DNA of 64,000 bases from Lysobacter sp. Its GTDB lineage: Bacteria; Pseudomonadota; Gammaproteobacteria; Xanthomonadales; Xanthomonadaceae. The translations under genes were made by a program, and so were the position numbers. The notes under the pieces were generated by a model. That model was given only the letters and a program-made list of their open reading frames with translations, ran no database searches and was not told the origin of the DNA. Within the stretch, counting starts at the first letter, position 1. Each line of letters opens with the position of its first letter. The DNA is taken from positions 558,001 through 622,000 of the forward strand of contig JABFRN010000001.1 of assembly GCA_013141175.1 (NCBI GenBank), written 5' to 3'. This document shows positions 48,423-57,470 of this stretch, piece by piece.

Positions 48423-49652
48423 ATGAAGACCTATCTCGTCGGCGGCGCGGTCCGCGACAAATTGCTGGGCCTGCCGTGCGGCGACCAGGATTATGTCGTG
48501 GTCGGCGAAACCCCGGACTCGATGCTCGCCGCGGGTTTCAAGACGGTCGGCAAGGACTTCCCGGTGTTCCTGCATCCACGGACCGGCGAGGAATACGCGC
48601 TGGCGCGCACCGAGCGCAAATCCGGTCGCGGATATCGCGGTTTCGTGGTCCATGCCGAACCGACGGTGACGCTGGAAGACGACCTGATCCGTCGCGATTT
48701 CACCATCAACGCGATCGCTGAAGCGGCCGACGGCACGCTGGTCGATCCGTACGGCGGCAAGCGCGATCTCGATGCCCGCATCCTGCGCCATGTCGGCGCG
48801 GCGTTCGTCGAGGATCCGCTGCGGGTGCTGCGCGCGGCGCGGTTCATGTCCCGCTTCGCGGCGCATGGATTCACGGTCGCCCCGGAAACGATGGCCCTGA
48901 TGCGCGAGATGGTCGCCGCTGGCGAACTCGCCGACCTCGTGCCGGAGCGCGTCTGGCAGGAACTCGCGCGCGCATTGGCTTGCGCGCGTCCGTCCGCCTT
49001 CCTGCGCACCTTGCACGACTGCGGCGCATTGGCGGTGGTACTGCCGGAAGTGGAGGCGCTGTACGGCGTCCCGCAGCGCGCCGAATATCATCCCGAGGTC
49101 GACACCGGCCTGCACACCGAAATGGTCTGCGACATGGCCGCGAAGATCGCGCCGGGCGACGATCTGGTCGGCTTCGCCGCGCTCACCCACGATCTCGGCA
49201 AGGCGCTGACGCCCAGCGATGAACTGCCCAAGCACATCCTGCACGAGGAACGCGGTCTCGATCCGGTGCGCGCGCTGTGCGAGCGGCTGAAAGTGCCGGT
49301 CGCGCATCGCGATCTGGCCCTGTCCGCCTGCCGCGAACATCTCAACGTGCATCGTCTGTTCGAGCTGCGCAGCGCCAGCGTCCACGATCTGATCGCGCGC
49401 AACGACGGCTTCCGCCTGCCGCAGCGGATCGCGCTGCTCGCCAAGGTCTGCGAAGCCGACAAGCGCGGTCGCGGCGGCATGTCGGAGTCGGATTATCCGC
49501 AGGCTGCGGAATTGCTGAAACTGCATGCGGCGGCGCAATCGGTGCGCGGCGCGGATGTCATGCGGGAAGGCCTGCAAGGCCCTGCCTTGGGCGAAGCGCT
49601 GCGGGTGGCGCGGATCGATGCGATCCGTCGGGCAAGAACCGGGAACAGGTAG
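48423..49652 (+). CDS. cca: CCA tRNA nucleotidyltransferase (with HD domain)
   Basis: 409 residues. [18 protein letters not shown] is the conserved start of the family, so ATG 48423 is preferred to ATG 48411. Contains [25 protein letters not shown], and the C-terminal phosphodiesterase HD motif [11 protein letters not shown], as in multifunctional gamma-proteobacterial enzymes. Adds and repairs the 3' CCA of tRNA. Confidence 0.97.
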   Translation: MKTYLVGGAVRDKLLGLPCGDQDYVVVGETPDSMLAAGFKTVGKDFPVFLHPRTGEEYALARTERKSGRGYRGFVVHAEPTVTLEDDLIRRDFTINAIAEAADGTLVDPYGGKRDLDARILRHVGAAFVEDPLRVLRAARFMSRFAAHGFTVAPETMALMREMVAAGELADLVPERVWQELARALACARPSAFLRTLHDCGALAVVLPEVEALYGVPQRAEYHPEVDTGLHTEMVCDMAAKIAPGDDLVGFAALTHDLGKALTPSDELPKHILHEERGLDPVRALCERLKVPVAHRDLALSACREHLNVHRLFELRSASVHDLIARNDGFRLPQRIALLAKVCEADKRGRGGMSESDYPQAAELLKLHAAAQSVRGADVMREGLQGPALGEALRVARIDAIRRARTGNR

Positions 49653-49715
49653 GAGCGACGGAAGTCGCGGCGCTCTTCGGAAAGACTTGCCTCTGCCTGT
49701 CGGGACTTCCGTCGC
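49652..49715. repeat. REP-like pair after cca (copy 2 of the 18-mer)
   Basis: GGAGCGACGGAAGTCGCG at 49652-49669, identical to 2585-2602, and an inverted partial copy GACTTCCGTCGC at 49704-49715. A head-to-head REP pair (REPIN-like) between convergent genes. May also stop transcription. Confidence 0.6.
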
Positions 49716-49734
49716 CCCTGCGAACACAGCGCAC

Positions 49735-50166
49735 TCAAGTGCGCCATGCCGAGTTGTCGAATCGCAGCAACAGATCCCGCCAAGGCGTCAACTGCGTGGC
49801 GAATCCCGCGATCACGCCGAGCGTATTCGCCAGCGCATCCATCCCGTCCATCATCCGGTCGGTGGTCAATGCGCCCTGCGCGTACTCCAGGCCGATGCCC
49901 ATCAATACCAGCGCGACACCGACGCTGAGCAGCGATCGCCAGCGCGGATACAGTTGCACCGCGCCTGCGGACAACACCGCGTAGGAAAAAAAATGTTCGA
50001 GCTTGTCGTTCATCGTCGGCAGCGTCTGCAGCGAAGATCCGGGCAACAGCGAAAACACCACGACGGCCGCGATCGCGACGCACCACAGCCCCGACCACAG
50101 CAGCGGATGACGAAAAGGCTTCAGCGATCGGCCCATGCGCCTTCGGGGAATACTGCCTCGAGTCAT
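49735..50166 (-). CDS. VanZ-family membrane protein
   Basis: 143 residues from ATG 50166 (GTG 50172 also possible). Four hydrophobic segments (LWCVAIAAVVVFSLLPG, YAVLSAGAVQLYP, LLSVGVALVLMGIGLEYAQG, LANTLGVIAGFATQL) and NDKLEHFFSYAVLSA, the VanZ-like pattern. Named for teicoplanin resistance but the family's role in most bacteria is unknown. Starts 12 bases after the methyltransferase stop. Confidence 0.85.
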   Translation of the reverse strand: MTRGSIPRRRMGRSLKPFRHPLLWSGLWCVAIAAVVVFSLLPGSSLQTLPTMNDKLEHFFSYAVLSAGAVQLYPRWRSLLSVGVALVLMGIGLEYAQGALTTDRMMDGMDALANTLGVIAGFATQLTPWRDLLLRFDNSAWRT

Positions 50167-50177
50167 CGGCACGCGCT

Positions 50178-51362
50178 CTAGAGACGGTGACTGAGATCGC
50201 CGGCGACGAAGGCGTGCGCCAGACTCGATTTGCGCGCAAAGCCGATCGCCTGGAAGCGCTCGCCCATTTCACCCGGCAAAGTGAGCTTCTTGACCTGCTG
50301 ACGCAGCGCATAGCGCGCGGTTTCGTCGACGGCACGGCCCTCGTGTTCCGCCAATCGCTGTTCCAGGCCATTGCCGATCAGGAAGCTGGCCTGCGAACAA
50401 TAACCGGCGAATTCGAAACCGGCGCTGGTGCCCGCTTCGGCGAGCGCGGTGAAATCGACGGAGACCGTGACATCCTGCAGGCCGACCCGCGCGAAGACGT
50501 TGTCGACCAGTCGATGGCGATGGAACGCGCGCAACGTGCCGTCTTCGCGCCGTGGATCGTAGTATTCGCGGCGCGGGTAACCGTAGTCGACGAACAGCAC
50601 CGCGCCCGTATCGAGCCCGCCGGTCACCGCCTGCAGCCAGTACGGCAACTGCGGCAGCACTTCGGAGCGATATCCGTTCCTGAACCTGCCTTCGCACTGG
50701 CGTTCGACATGGCGCACCGCCGCGCTCAACAGCGCATCGGCCGGACGATCCATGCGCACGAAGCCGCCCTGCGCGTCCAGCGCGACGTGCTCTTCGTGGA
50801 TCTCGCCCTCGATCACCGCGAACCGCGAAGTGGGCAACGCGTCGATCACTTCGTTCGCGAACAGCACGCCGCTCCAGCGCGTATTGATCGGCGACTGCAG
50901 CCACTCGACCCGCGCGAAGACCTCGGGAGAAAACCGGTCGCGCAGTCGTTCCTGCTGCCGCTCGCGCAGGTCGGCACTGGGCTCGAGGATGGCGTAACGC
51001 GCGGGCATCGACTGCAGCGCGATCAGGCGTTCGATCGCGGCCTCGGCGAATGCGCCGCTGCCGCCGCCGATCTCCAGGAACACCGCATCGTCGCCGATTT
51101 GGCGCAGGACGGGCGCCAGCGCATCGGCGACGCACTCGGCGAACAGCGGACCCAGCTCGGGCGATGTCACGAAATCGCCAGCGGGGCCGAGTTTGGTGGC
51201 GCCGGCGCTGTAATAACCGAGCCCTGGCGCGTACAGCGCCAACTCCATGAACCGCCAGAAAGGAAGGACGCCGCCGTTGCTCGCGATCTGATCGTGGATC
51301 AATCCCGTGAGGCGCTCGCTGTGCGCCCGCACATCGGGATCCAGATCGTCATCGGTCAGCAT
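50178..51362 (-). CDS. SAM-dependent methyltransferase, MidA/NDUFAF7 family
   Basis: 394 residues. GLGYYSAGATKLGPAGDFVTSPELGPLFAE near residue 50-80 is the family hallmark, followed by SAM site VFLEIGGGSGAFAEA, FANEVIDALP and VDYGYPRREYY. Mitochondrial NDUFAF7 methylates a complex I subunit; the bacterial substrate is unproven. Start ATG 51362. Confidence 0.9.
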   Translation of the reverse strand: MLTDDDLDPDVRAHSERLTGLIHDQIASNGGVLPFWRFMELALYAPGLGYYSAGATKLGPAGDFVTSPELGPLFAECVADALAPVLRQIGDDAVFLEIGGGSGAFAEAAIERLIALQSMPARYAILEPSADLRERQQERLRDRFSPEVFARVEWLQSPINTRWSGVLFANEVIDALPTSRFAVIEGEIHEEHVALDAQGGFVRMDRPADALLSAAVRHVERQCEGRFRNGYRSEVLPQLPYWLQAVTGGLDTGAVLFVDYGYPRREYYDPRREDGTLRAFHRHRLVDNVFARVGLQDVTVSVDFTALAEAGTSAGFEFAGYCSQASFLIGNGLEQRLAEHEGRAVDETARYALRQQVKKLTLPGEMGERFQAIGFARKSSLAHAFVAGDLSHRL

Positions 51363-51444
51363 GCGGCAACTCCGTTGCGGTGGCCGCACAGGATAACGAA
51401 TCCCGAGCCATGCCGGGCTTCGATCGCCGGCAGTTTGCGGACTT

Positions 51445-51585
51445 TCAGCCGCCGCTCTCTTCCTCGCGCATCTTCTTGCGCGCGAACCACCAGATATACA
51501 GGCCCATGAAGATGATGAAACCGAGGCCACCCAGCGTCATCCAGCCGACGGGTTTGGTGAGCAGTTCAGAGACGATGGGATGCAT
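51445..51585 (-). CDS. 46-residue single-helix membrane protein (DUF3149 type)
   Basis: One transmembrane helix (GWMTLGGLGFIIFMGLYIWWF) then a charged tail ARKKMREEESGG. Matches small DUF3149-like proteins found in proteobacteria. Role unknown. Divergent from the pteridine-reductase gene. Confidence 0.8.
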   Translation of the reverse strand: MHPIVSELLTKPVGWMTLGGLGFIIFMGLYIWWFARKKMREEESGG

Positions 51586-51686
51586 GACGCGACTCCGCGA
51601 TGGACTGCCGCGAGCTTGCGCCGCAGCAGGGGCGCATCCCTTGACTATGATCAAATGCTCCGCAATCGCTCCCCGGTATCCCCGAC

Positions 51687-52427
51687 ATGTCCCAGCCCCG
51701 CCCCGTCGCCCTCGTCACCGGCGCCGCCCGCCGCCTCGGTGCCGCCATTGCGCGCCACCTGCACGCCGCCGGTTACGACGTGTCCCTGCACTACCGGCAA
51801 TCGGCCGAAGACATGCGCGCACTGATCGCCGGCCTGAACGCCATCCGCGCGAACAGCGCCGTCGCTTGGGCGGCGGATCTGGCCGAGTACGACCGCCTGC
51901 CCGAACTGGTGGCCAAGACGGTGGGCCACTTCGGCCGGCTCGACGTGCTGGTGAACAACGCGTCCGCGTTCTCGCCGACGCCGCTGGGCACCATCACGCC
52001 TGCGGACTGGGACGCGCAGTTCCTGATCAACGCCCGTGCGCCGATCATCCTCGCCCAGGCCGCCGCGCCGCACCTCAAGGCCGCGCGCGGCGCCATCGTC
52101 AACCTCACCGACATCTATGCAGAACGTCCGCTGCGCGACCATCTGGTCTATGGCATGAGCAAGGCCGCGCTGCTCGCAGGGACGCGCGCGCTGGCGCTGG
52201 AGCTGGCGCCCGAGGTCCGCGTGAACGCGATCGCGCCGGGCGCGATCCTGTGGCCGGAAGACGGCAAAGCCGAGGCCTCGAAGGCCGCGTTGCTCGCGCG
52301 CACGCCCTTGGGACGGATCGGCACCCCGGAAGAGATCGCCGAAGCGGTGCGCTGGCTGCTCCAAGGCGCGGGTTACACCAGCGGACAAGTGATCCGGGTC
52401 GACGGCGGGCGGATGCTCGACGGCTGA
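51687..52427 (+). CDS. pteridine reductase-like short-chain dehydrogenase
   Basis: 246 residues. The cofactor motif reads TGAARRLGAAIA, i.e. TGxxxRxG as in pteridine reductases (PTR1/FolM) instead of TGxxxGIG. Catalytic residues: VNNASAFSP, Asp-rich IVNLTDIYAERP, and YGMSKAAL (Y/K). Probably NADPH-dependent reduction of dihydropteridines. Lies a kilobase from folK and folB, which supports a pterin role. Confidence 0.9.
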   Translation: MSQPRPVALVTGAARRLGAAIARHLHAAGYDVSLHYRQSAEDMRALIAGLNAIRANSAVAWAADLAEYDRLPELVAKTVGHFGRLDVLVNNASAFSPTPLGTITPADWDAQFLINARAPIILAQAAAPHLKAARGAIVNLTDIYAERPLRDHLVYGMSKAALLAGTRALALELAPEVRVNAIAPGAILWPEDGKAEASKAALLARTPLGRIGTPEEIAEAVRWLLQGAGYTSGQVIRVDGGRMLDG

Positions 52428-52452
52428 GCCGTCCGGCGTTGCGCCGGACGGC
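52428..52452. terminator. hairpin between convergent genes
   Basis: GCCGTCCGGCG-TTG-CGCCGGACGGC, eleven perfect pairs, directly after the pteridine-reductase stop and before the convergent membrane-protein stop. No T-run. Confidence 0.65.
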
Positions 52453-52461
52453 CCGCACGCA

Positions 52462-53292
52462 TCACTTCTTCGCGAACGCCGACTCCAGCGCCATTCCGCG
52501 GAATTCAGCCGGCGCCTCGTGCGACACCGCGTAGCGGTACAGCGCGGCCGAATAGATGCCGCTCAACGCCGCCTGGGTCACGCCCAGCACCAGCACGCCG
52601 ATCAGGAACGCCGCCGCGACGCCGATCCCCAGCGCCATCGAGACTTGCCATGCGAGGAAGGTCGCGAGGATACCGAGCAGTACGACGAACATCGTGATCA
52701 GGCTGAACGCAGCGCCGATACCGACATTGCCGATCGCGTTCTCGCCCCAGGTCTTCTTCAGCAGCGCGACGCTTTCCTTCAGCGCATCGACCGGACCGAT
52801 CTCGCGATTGACCAGCACCGGCACCACCAGGAACGTCGCCAGCGTCCACGCCATGCCCAGGCCGCTGCCGATCATCCGCACGATCACGTTGTTGTCGCGG
52901 TTCTTGAGCGACTGCAGCAGCACGCCGACCGTCGCCGCGATCGCGGCATAGCCGAGGATCGCCGGCAACCGCGCTTTCGCCGCGCGGATACCGTCGGAGA
53001 ACGTCGGGTCGCCGCCTTCGAGCCGGATCGTCGCCGCCGCGACCAGCGCGCTGTTGAAGAACACGATCACGCTGTACTGGCAGAAATAGAAAGCGAAACC
53101 GATCACCGCGCCGAACACATTGAAACCATCGGCGAACAATTTCAGCGCGAACACCGGCAATGCGAACGTCGCCAACACCAGCAACGTGGCCAGCGAAGAC
53201 AGGATCGGAAACAGCATCAGTTCCTTGTCGGCGCGCAGCACCGACGCACTCGCCTTGACCAGACCCCAACTGCGCGAAAATTTCTCGAACAT
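52462..53292 (-). CDS. multi-pass membrane protein (DUF6159-like)
   Basis: 276 residues, about six hydrophobic segments (e.g. LATLLVLATFALPVFALKLF, YAAIAATVGVLLQSL, FSLITMFVVLLGILATFLAW). Begins MFEKFSRSWGLVKASASVLR and has KNRDNNVIVRMIGSGLGMAW. Matches my memory of the DUF6159 family; function unknown. 98 bases downstream of folK on the same strand. Confidence 0.8.
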   Translation of the reverse strand: MFEKFSRSWGLVKASASVLRADKELMLFPILSSLATLLVLATFALPVFALKLFADGFNVFGAVIGFAFYFCQYSVIVFFNSALVAAATIRLEGGDPTFSDGIRAAKARLPAILGYAAIAATVGVLLQSLKNRDNNVIVRMIGSGLGMAWTLATFLVVPVLVNREIGPVDALKESVALLKKTWGENAIGNVGIGAAFSLITMFVVLLGILATFLAWQVSMALGIGVAAAFLIGVLVLGVTQAALSGIYSAALYRYAVSHEAPAEFRGMALESAFAKK

Positions 53293-53390
53293 CGCCTGCG
53301 TCCTCCCGGGACACGCTGTGGAGACGCCATCGTGGGGCGAGTGGCCGCCGTCGACAAGCGCTGGAAGTCACCTCTCGCGGGTGATGGAAG

Positions 53391-53912
53391 TCACTCGCCG
53401 ACGTTCGGATCGAATGCGGGTACGAACGGCACGTCGCGCTCCGGCGAGCCTGCCCACAGCGCGGCCAGCGTCCGCCCGCTGCGCGGATCGACGAAGTCCG
53501 GCGCGATCTCGGCCAAAGGCTTCAACACGAATGCATGCTTCAGCTCGTCGCGCGGCAACTGCAGGACCTGCGCCGGACTCGATCCGGGGTGCCCTGTTCC
53601 CTCAAGCATCAGGTCGTCGTAGAACACGATATCGATATCCAGCGGCCGGTCGCCGAAGCGTGGTCCACTGCGATCGCGGCCGTGCGCATCTTCCAGCGCG
53701 TGCAGCCAGTCGTTGAGCGCGAACGGATCGAGGTCGCTCTCGATCACCGCGGCGGCGTTGAGGAAATCCGGCCCGTCGAAACCGACCGCCGGAAAACGAT
53801 AGACCACGGACGCGACGATTCCGCCGAACCGCGCGCGCAACGCAGCGAACGCAGAGCGCAGATTCGCTTCCGGCGACTGGTTGCTGCCGAGACTGAGACA
53901 AGCCTTGCCCAT
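53391..53912 (-). CDS. folK: 6-hydroxymethyl-dihydropterin pyrophosphokinase
   Basis: 173 residues. SLGSNQSPEANLRSA at the start and RFGDRPLDIDIVFYDD near residue 85-100 (the DxD magnesium pair) are the HPPK signatures; LQLPRDELKHAFVLKPL follows. Transfers pyrophosphate to the pterin in folate synthesis. Directly downstream of folB (13 bases). Confidence 0.96.
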   Translation of the reverse strand: MGKACLSLGSNQSPEANLRSAFAALRARFGGIVASVVYRFPAVGFDGPDFLNAAAVIESDLDPFALNDWLHALEDAHGRDRSGPRFGDRPLDIDIVFYDDLMLEGTGHPGSSPAQVLQLPRDELKHAFVLKPLAEIAPDFVDPRSGRTLAALWAGSPERDVPFVPAFDPNVGE

Positions 53913-53925
53913 CAGAGCGGACTGT

Positions 53926-54282
53926 TCATGGCCTGCTGCGCTCGATCATCACGCCTACCGCGCGCGCGCCGCGCACCGCACCGGGCTTGCTGAGTTTCAG
54001 GCGCACGTGCGACACCGCGAATTCGTCGAGGATGATCTCCGCGCAGCGTTCGGCCAGGGTTTCCACCAGCCCGAACGACGACGACGACACATATTCGACC
54101 AGCCGCTTGCTCACGGCCTTGTAGTTGAGCGTATCGGCGATGTCGTCGCTGGCCGCCGGCTTGCGGTTGTCGAACGCCATTTCGATATCGAACAGCAGCG
54201 ACTGGCGGATGCGGCGCTCCCAGTCGTAGATGCCGATCAGCGTCTCGATTTCGAGCGCCTCGATGAAGACCTTGTCGGTCAT
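53926..54282 (-). CDS. folB: dihydroneopterin aldolase
   Basis: 118 residues, starting [24 protein letters not shown], with DIADTLNYKAVSKRL and the C-terminal VRLKLSKPGAVRGARAVGV. Start at 54282 has a GGAGG site. Makes 6-hydroxymethyl-dihydropterin, substrate of FolK. Its start overlaps the stop of the unknown 86-residue gene. Confidence 0.96.
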   Translation of the reverse strand: MTDKVFIEALEIETLIGIYDWERRIRQSLLFDIEMAFDNRKPAASDDIADTLNYKAVSKRLVEYVSSSSFGLVETLAERCAEIILDEFAVSHVRLKLSKPGAVRGARAVGVMIERSRP

Positions 54283-54539
54283 GCCGCCTCCGGAGAATTG
54301 CTGCTGTATTGCCTTGTCAGCACGATATCCGGCCACGAATCCCGCCAGACTTTGCATTTGTCCTGGAAGTGCACGTGATCGTAGCGCTCGCCGAGCCTGC
54401 GCATATCGTCCAACGCGTACTGGGCGAAATCGCGCAGCGCCGCGAGGAAGGCCTCATCCGCTTCGATGACGACACTCTGCAATTCGACGATGGACGCCGC
54501 GCTCTCCTCGACGCCATGACGATGACCGTACGCTCTCAT
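54279..54539 (-). CDS. unknown 86-residue acidic protein between tsaD and folB
   Basis: Starts at ATG 54539, overlapping the tsaD stop, and ends at 54279, overlapping the folB start (both ATGA). The double overlap strongly supports a real, translated gene. The sequence is helix-rich and acidic in the middle ([37 protein letters not shown]) and ends with [12 protein letters not shown]. No signal peptide or helix span. Family not recognised. Confidence 0.72.
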   Translation of the reverse strand: MRAYGHRHGVEESAASIVELQSVVIEADEAFLAALRDFAQYALDDMRRLGERYDHVHFQDKCKVWRDSWPDIVLTRQYSSNSPEAA

Positions 54540-55594
54540 CGGCCGATTCCCGATTCGACGGCCGGCAAGGTTGCCATATCCCAGCGCGGCGCGACATGCA
54601 CCGCCGCGTCGCTGCGCTGCCCGGCTTCGAGCCGCAGCGCGCCGGCGAAGGCGATCATCGCGCCATTGTCGGTGCACAGTTCGGGGCGCGGAAAGCAGAC
54701 GCGACCGCCGCGCTTCGCCGCCATCGCCTGCAATCGCGCGCGCAGGCGCTTGTTCGCGCCCACGCCGCCGGCCACCACCAGCACCCCGCAGCCGGCGGCC
54801 TGCAGCGCACGTTCGCACTTGATCGCCAAGGTATCGACCACTGCGTCCTCGAAGCCACGTGCGATGTCGGCGCGGGTCTCGTCGCTCTGGTCGCTGTCGC
54901 GCCATGCCAGCAACACCTGGGTCTTCAGGCCACTGAAGCTGAACTCCAGACCCGGACGGTCGGTCATCGGCCGCGAGAACTTGAACTTGCCGGGCGTGCC
55001 ATGCTCGGCCAGCGCCGCCAACTGCGGCCCGCCCGGGTACGGCAGCCCCATCATCTTGGCGGTCTTGTCGAAAGCTTCGCCGGCAGCATCGTCCAGGGTG
55101 TCGCCCAGCAGCCGGTAGCTGCCGATGGCGTCGACCGCGACCAGTTGGCTGTGGCCGCCGGACACCAGCAGCGCCACGAACGGCGGCTGGGGCCGGCCGT
55201 GAACAGGATCGGGGTCTTCCATCAGCGGCGCCAGCAGATGGCCTTCCATGTGGTGGACCCCGATCGCCGGCAGCTCCAGCGCCCAGGCCAGCGACCGCGC
55301 CACCCCGGCACCGACCAGCAGGGCCCCGACCAGCCCTGGACCGGCGGTGTAGGCCACGCCATCGAGGTCGGCAAGGTCCAGATCGGCTTCGGCCAAGGTC
55401 TGGCGGATCAGCGGCAACAGCTTGCGGACGTGGTCGCGACTGGCCAGCTCAGGCACCACCCCGCCATACTCGGCGTGCAGCGCGATCTGGCTGTAGACCG
55501 CATGCGCGCGCAGCCCGACCGCTCCGGGAAGGGACGTGTCGTACACGGCCACGCCGGTTTCGTCGCAGCTGGTTTCGATGCCGAGGACTTTCAC
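54536..55594 (-). CDS. tsaD: tRNA N6-threonylcarbamoyladenosine transferase TsaD
   Basis: 352 residues from GTG 55594 ([19 protein letters not shown]). The metal-binding [11 protein letters not shown] and the family run [16 protein letters not shown] are present; the ASKHA ATP site follows ([23 protein letters not shown]). Transfers threonylcarbamoyl to A37 of ANN-decoding tRNA. Divergent from rpsU, as in many proteobacteria. Confidence 0.97.
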   Translation of the reverse strand: MKVLGIETSCDETGVAVYDTSLPGAVGLRAHAVYSQIALHAEYGGVVPELASRDHVRKLLPLIRQTLAEADLDLADLDGVAYTAGPGLVGALLVGAGVARSLAWALELPAIGVHHMEGHLLAPLMEDPDPVHGRPQPPFVALLVSGGHSQLVAVDAIGSYRLLGDTLDDAAGEAFDKTAKMMGLPYPGGPQLAALAEHGTPGKFKFSRPMTDRPGLEFSFSGLKTQVLLAWRDSDQSDETRADIARGFEDAVVDTLAIKCERALQAAGCGVLVVAGGVGANKRLRARLQAMAAKRGGRVCFPRPELCTDNGAMIAFAGALRLEAGQRSDAAVHVAPRWDMATLPAVESGIGR

Positions 55595-55794
55595 AGTGGG
55601 GCGAAGGTGGTCGCAAACGGGGCCATAGCTTACCTCGCCGTGCTTCCGGGCCCGTCCCGAACTTGCGCCGCCGGGGCCAACGCCTTTATCATGCGCGGCT
55701 CGCCCGGACGGACCGGGTGGTGCAGATTCCACCGCACGCGTTCCTTCGCAAGAGCCCGGCCGCTGGCCGGTTTCCCAAAAAGCCCGAGATTCCT

Positions 55795-56010
55795 ATGCCC
55801 AGCGTCAAAGTCCGCGAGAACGAGCCCTTCGAGTTTGCCCTGCGTCGCTTCAAGCGCACCTGCGAGAAAGCCGGCGTCCTCGCCGAAGTCCGCAAGCGCG
55901 AGTTCTACGAAAAGCCGACCCAGGAGCGCAAGCGCAAGGCCGCTGCCGCGGTGAAGCGTCAGGCGCGTCGCACTTCGCGCGACGCGACCAAGCGTCAGCG
56001 CATGTACTGA
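55795..56010 (+). CDS. rpsU: 30S ribosomal protein S21
   Basis: 71 residues, the standard length: [20 protein letters not shown], then [15 protein letters not shown] and a basic tail ending KRQRMY. First gene of the macromolecular-synthesis cluster; a terminator follows, so yqeY and dnaG may need read-through or their own promoters. Confidence 0.98.
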   Translation: MPSVKVRENEPFEFALRRFKRTCEKAGVLAEVRKREFYEKPTQERKRKAAAAVKRQARRTSRDATKRQRMY

Positions 56011-56078
56011 GCCCTCACCGGGCGCAAGTACACCCGATTCCTGCGCAACCGCCCCGGTTGCGGCCACAGCGAATCCAG

Positions 56079-56115
56079 AAGCCGGCCGCGTTCCACGCTG
56101 CCGGCTTTTTGTCTT
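56079..56115 (+). terminator. rpsU terminator
   Basis: AAGCCGGC (56079-56086) / GCCGGCTT (56100-56107), extended by inner pairs, followed by TTTGTCTTT. In the E. coli cluster a terminator in the same place lowers dnaG expression relative to rpsU; the same is likely here. Confidence 0.85.
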
Positions 56116-56176
56116 TCCCGGCCTTTCGAATTTTCCGGCCCCCTGCTGTGCGGGCCCTGCACCACGGAGCATCGCC

Positions 56177-56623
56177 ATGAGCCTCAAGCAACGCCTCACC
56201 GAAGACATGAAAACCGCGATGAAGGCCGGCGAGAAGGATCGCCTCGGCACCATCCGCCTGATCAATGCCGCGATCAAACAGAAGGAAGTCGATGAACGCG
56301 TCGAGATGGACGACACCCTGGTGCTGGCGATCCTGGAAAGGATGATGAAGCAGCGCAAGGACTCGGTGAGCCAGTTCGAAGCAGCCAATCGCGAAGATCT
56401 GGCCGTGATCGAGCGCGCCGAAATGGCGATCATCGAGCAATACCTGCCGGCCAAGCTCGGTGAAGCCGAAGTGCTGGCCGTGATCGACGCGGTCATCACC
56501 GAGACTGGCGCCACCGGCCCCGCCGACATGGGCAAGGTGATGGGCGCGATCAAGCCGAAACTCGCCGGTCAGGCCGACATGGGCGAAGTCTCGAAGCTGA
56601 TCAAGCAGCGCCTGGCAGGCTGA
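56177..56623 (+). CDS. GatB/YqeY domain protein
   Basis: 148 residues. SLKQRLTEDMKTAMKAGEKDRL start, then RLINAAIKQKEVDERVEMDD, and a C-terminal GATGPADMGKVMGAIKPKLAGQADMG, the YqeY/GatB tail pattern. May bind tRNA or tune amidotransferase activity; not settled. Conserved neighbour of rpsU and dnaG. Confidence 0.94.
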   Translation: MSLKQRLTEDMKTAMKAGEKDRLGTIRLINAAIKQKEVDERVEMDDTLVLAILERMMKQRKDSVSQFEAANREDLAVIERAEMAIIEQYLPAKLGEAEVLAVIDAVITETGATGPADMGKVMGAIKPKLAGQADMGEVSKLIKQRLAG

Positions 56624-56633
56624 CATCACCGCG

Positions 56634-57137
56634 ATGACCCCCGCACCACCCGTCATCGCCATCCGCCCGGCCGGCGTCGCCGACACCGGGCGGATCCTCG
56701 CCTTCATCCGCGAGTTGGCCGAGTACGAAAAGCTGCCGCACGAGGTCGTCGCCGACGAGGCCGGGCTGGCCGCACAGTTGTTCGGCGAACGCCCGCACGC
56801 CGAGGTGCTGATCGCCGAAGTCGATGGCGTGCCCGCCGGCTTCGCGCTGTTCTTCCACAACTTCTCGACCTTCGTCGGCAAGCCGGGCTTGTATCTCGAA
56901 GACCTGTTCGTGCGCCCGGGCTTCCGCGGACTCGGCCTGGGCAAACGGCTGATGCTTCGGCTGGCCCAGATCGCCATCGAACGCGACTGCGGGCGCTTCG
57001 AATGGTCGGTGCTGGACTGGAACCAACCCGCCATCGATTTCTATCGCAGCCTCGGCGCGGTCAGCATGGACGAATGGACCATGCAGCGCGTGAGCGGCGA
57101 GGCATTGCGGACATTGGCCGCACAGCCGATCGACTGA
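56634..57137 (+). CDS. GNAT-family N-acetyltransferase
   Basis: 167 residues. Acetyl-CoA site in YLEDLFVRPGFRGLGLGKRLM (residues about 90-110: RGLGLG), ending with FEWSVLDWNQPAIDFYRSLGA. Closest in pattern to the diamine/thialysine acetyltransferase subgroup (SAT2-like). Substrate unknown. 10 bases after yqeY. Confidence 0.88.
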   Translation: MTPAPPVIAIRPAGVADTGRILAFIRELAEYEKLPHEVVADEAGLAAQLFGERPHAEVLIAEVDGVPAGFALFFHNFSTFVGKPGLYLEDLFVRPGFRGLGLGKRLMLRLAQIAIERDCGRFEWSVLDWNQPAIDFYRSLGAVSMDEWTMQRVSGEALRTLAAQPID

Positions 57138-57160
57138 CCCGTCGGCTTCCGCGTCGCTGC

Positions 57161-57184
57161 TATACTCGGACCGAATTCAGTCCG
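57161..57184 (+). promoter_or_regulatory. toxin-antitoxin promoter and operator
   Basis: TATACT (57161-57166) looks like a -10 box and is directly followed by the inverted repeat CGGAC-CGAATTCA-GTCCG (57167-57184), at the expected transcription start. Phd/YefM antitoxins bind such palindromes and repress their own operon, so an autoregulatory operator is likely. No clear -35 box was found. Confidence 0.55.
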
Positions 57185-57197
57185 AAGCGAGGCCGTC

Positions 57198-57470
57198 ATG
57201 AGCGACCCCATCATCAGTCTCAGCGATTTCAAATCCGACGCCAGCCAATGGCTCAAGCGTCTGCAGGACGAATCCGACGCCGTGGTGTTGACCCAGAACG
57301 GCCGCGCCAGCGCCGTCGTGCAGAGTTACGAGACCTTCCAGCGCCAACAGCAGGCGCTGTTGATGCTGAAGCTGTTGGCGCAGGGCGAGGCGGATATCGC
57401 CGCCGGGCGGCTGATCCCGCAGGAAGAAGTCTTCGCCACGCTGCGCGAGCGTTACGCTCCCGACGCATGA
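57198..57470 (+). CDS. type II antitoxin, Phd/YefM family
   Basis: 90 residues: SDFKSDASQWLKRLQDESD, VVLTQNGRASAVVQSYE is the Phd/YefM DNA-binding half, and the C-terminal part (VFATLRERYAPDA) would wrap the toxin. The stop overlaps the toxin start (ATGA at 57467-57470), so the two are coupled. Proposed to neutralise the toxin and repress the operon. Confidence 0.93.
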   Translation: MSDPIISLSDFKSDASQWLKRLQDESDAVVLTQNGRASAVVQSYETFQRQQQALLMLKLLAQGEADIAAGRLIPQEEVFATLRERYAPDA

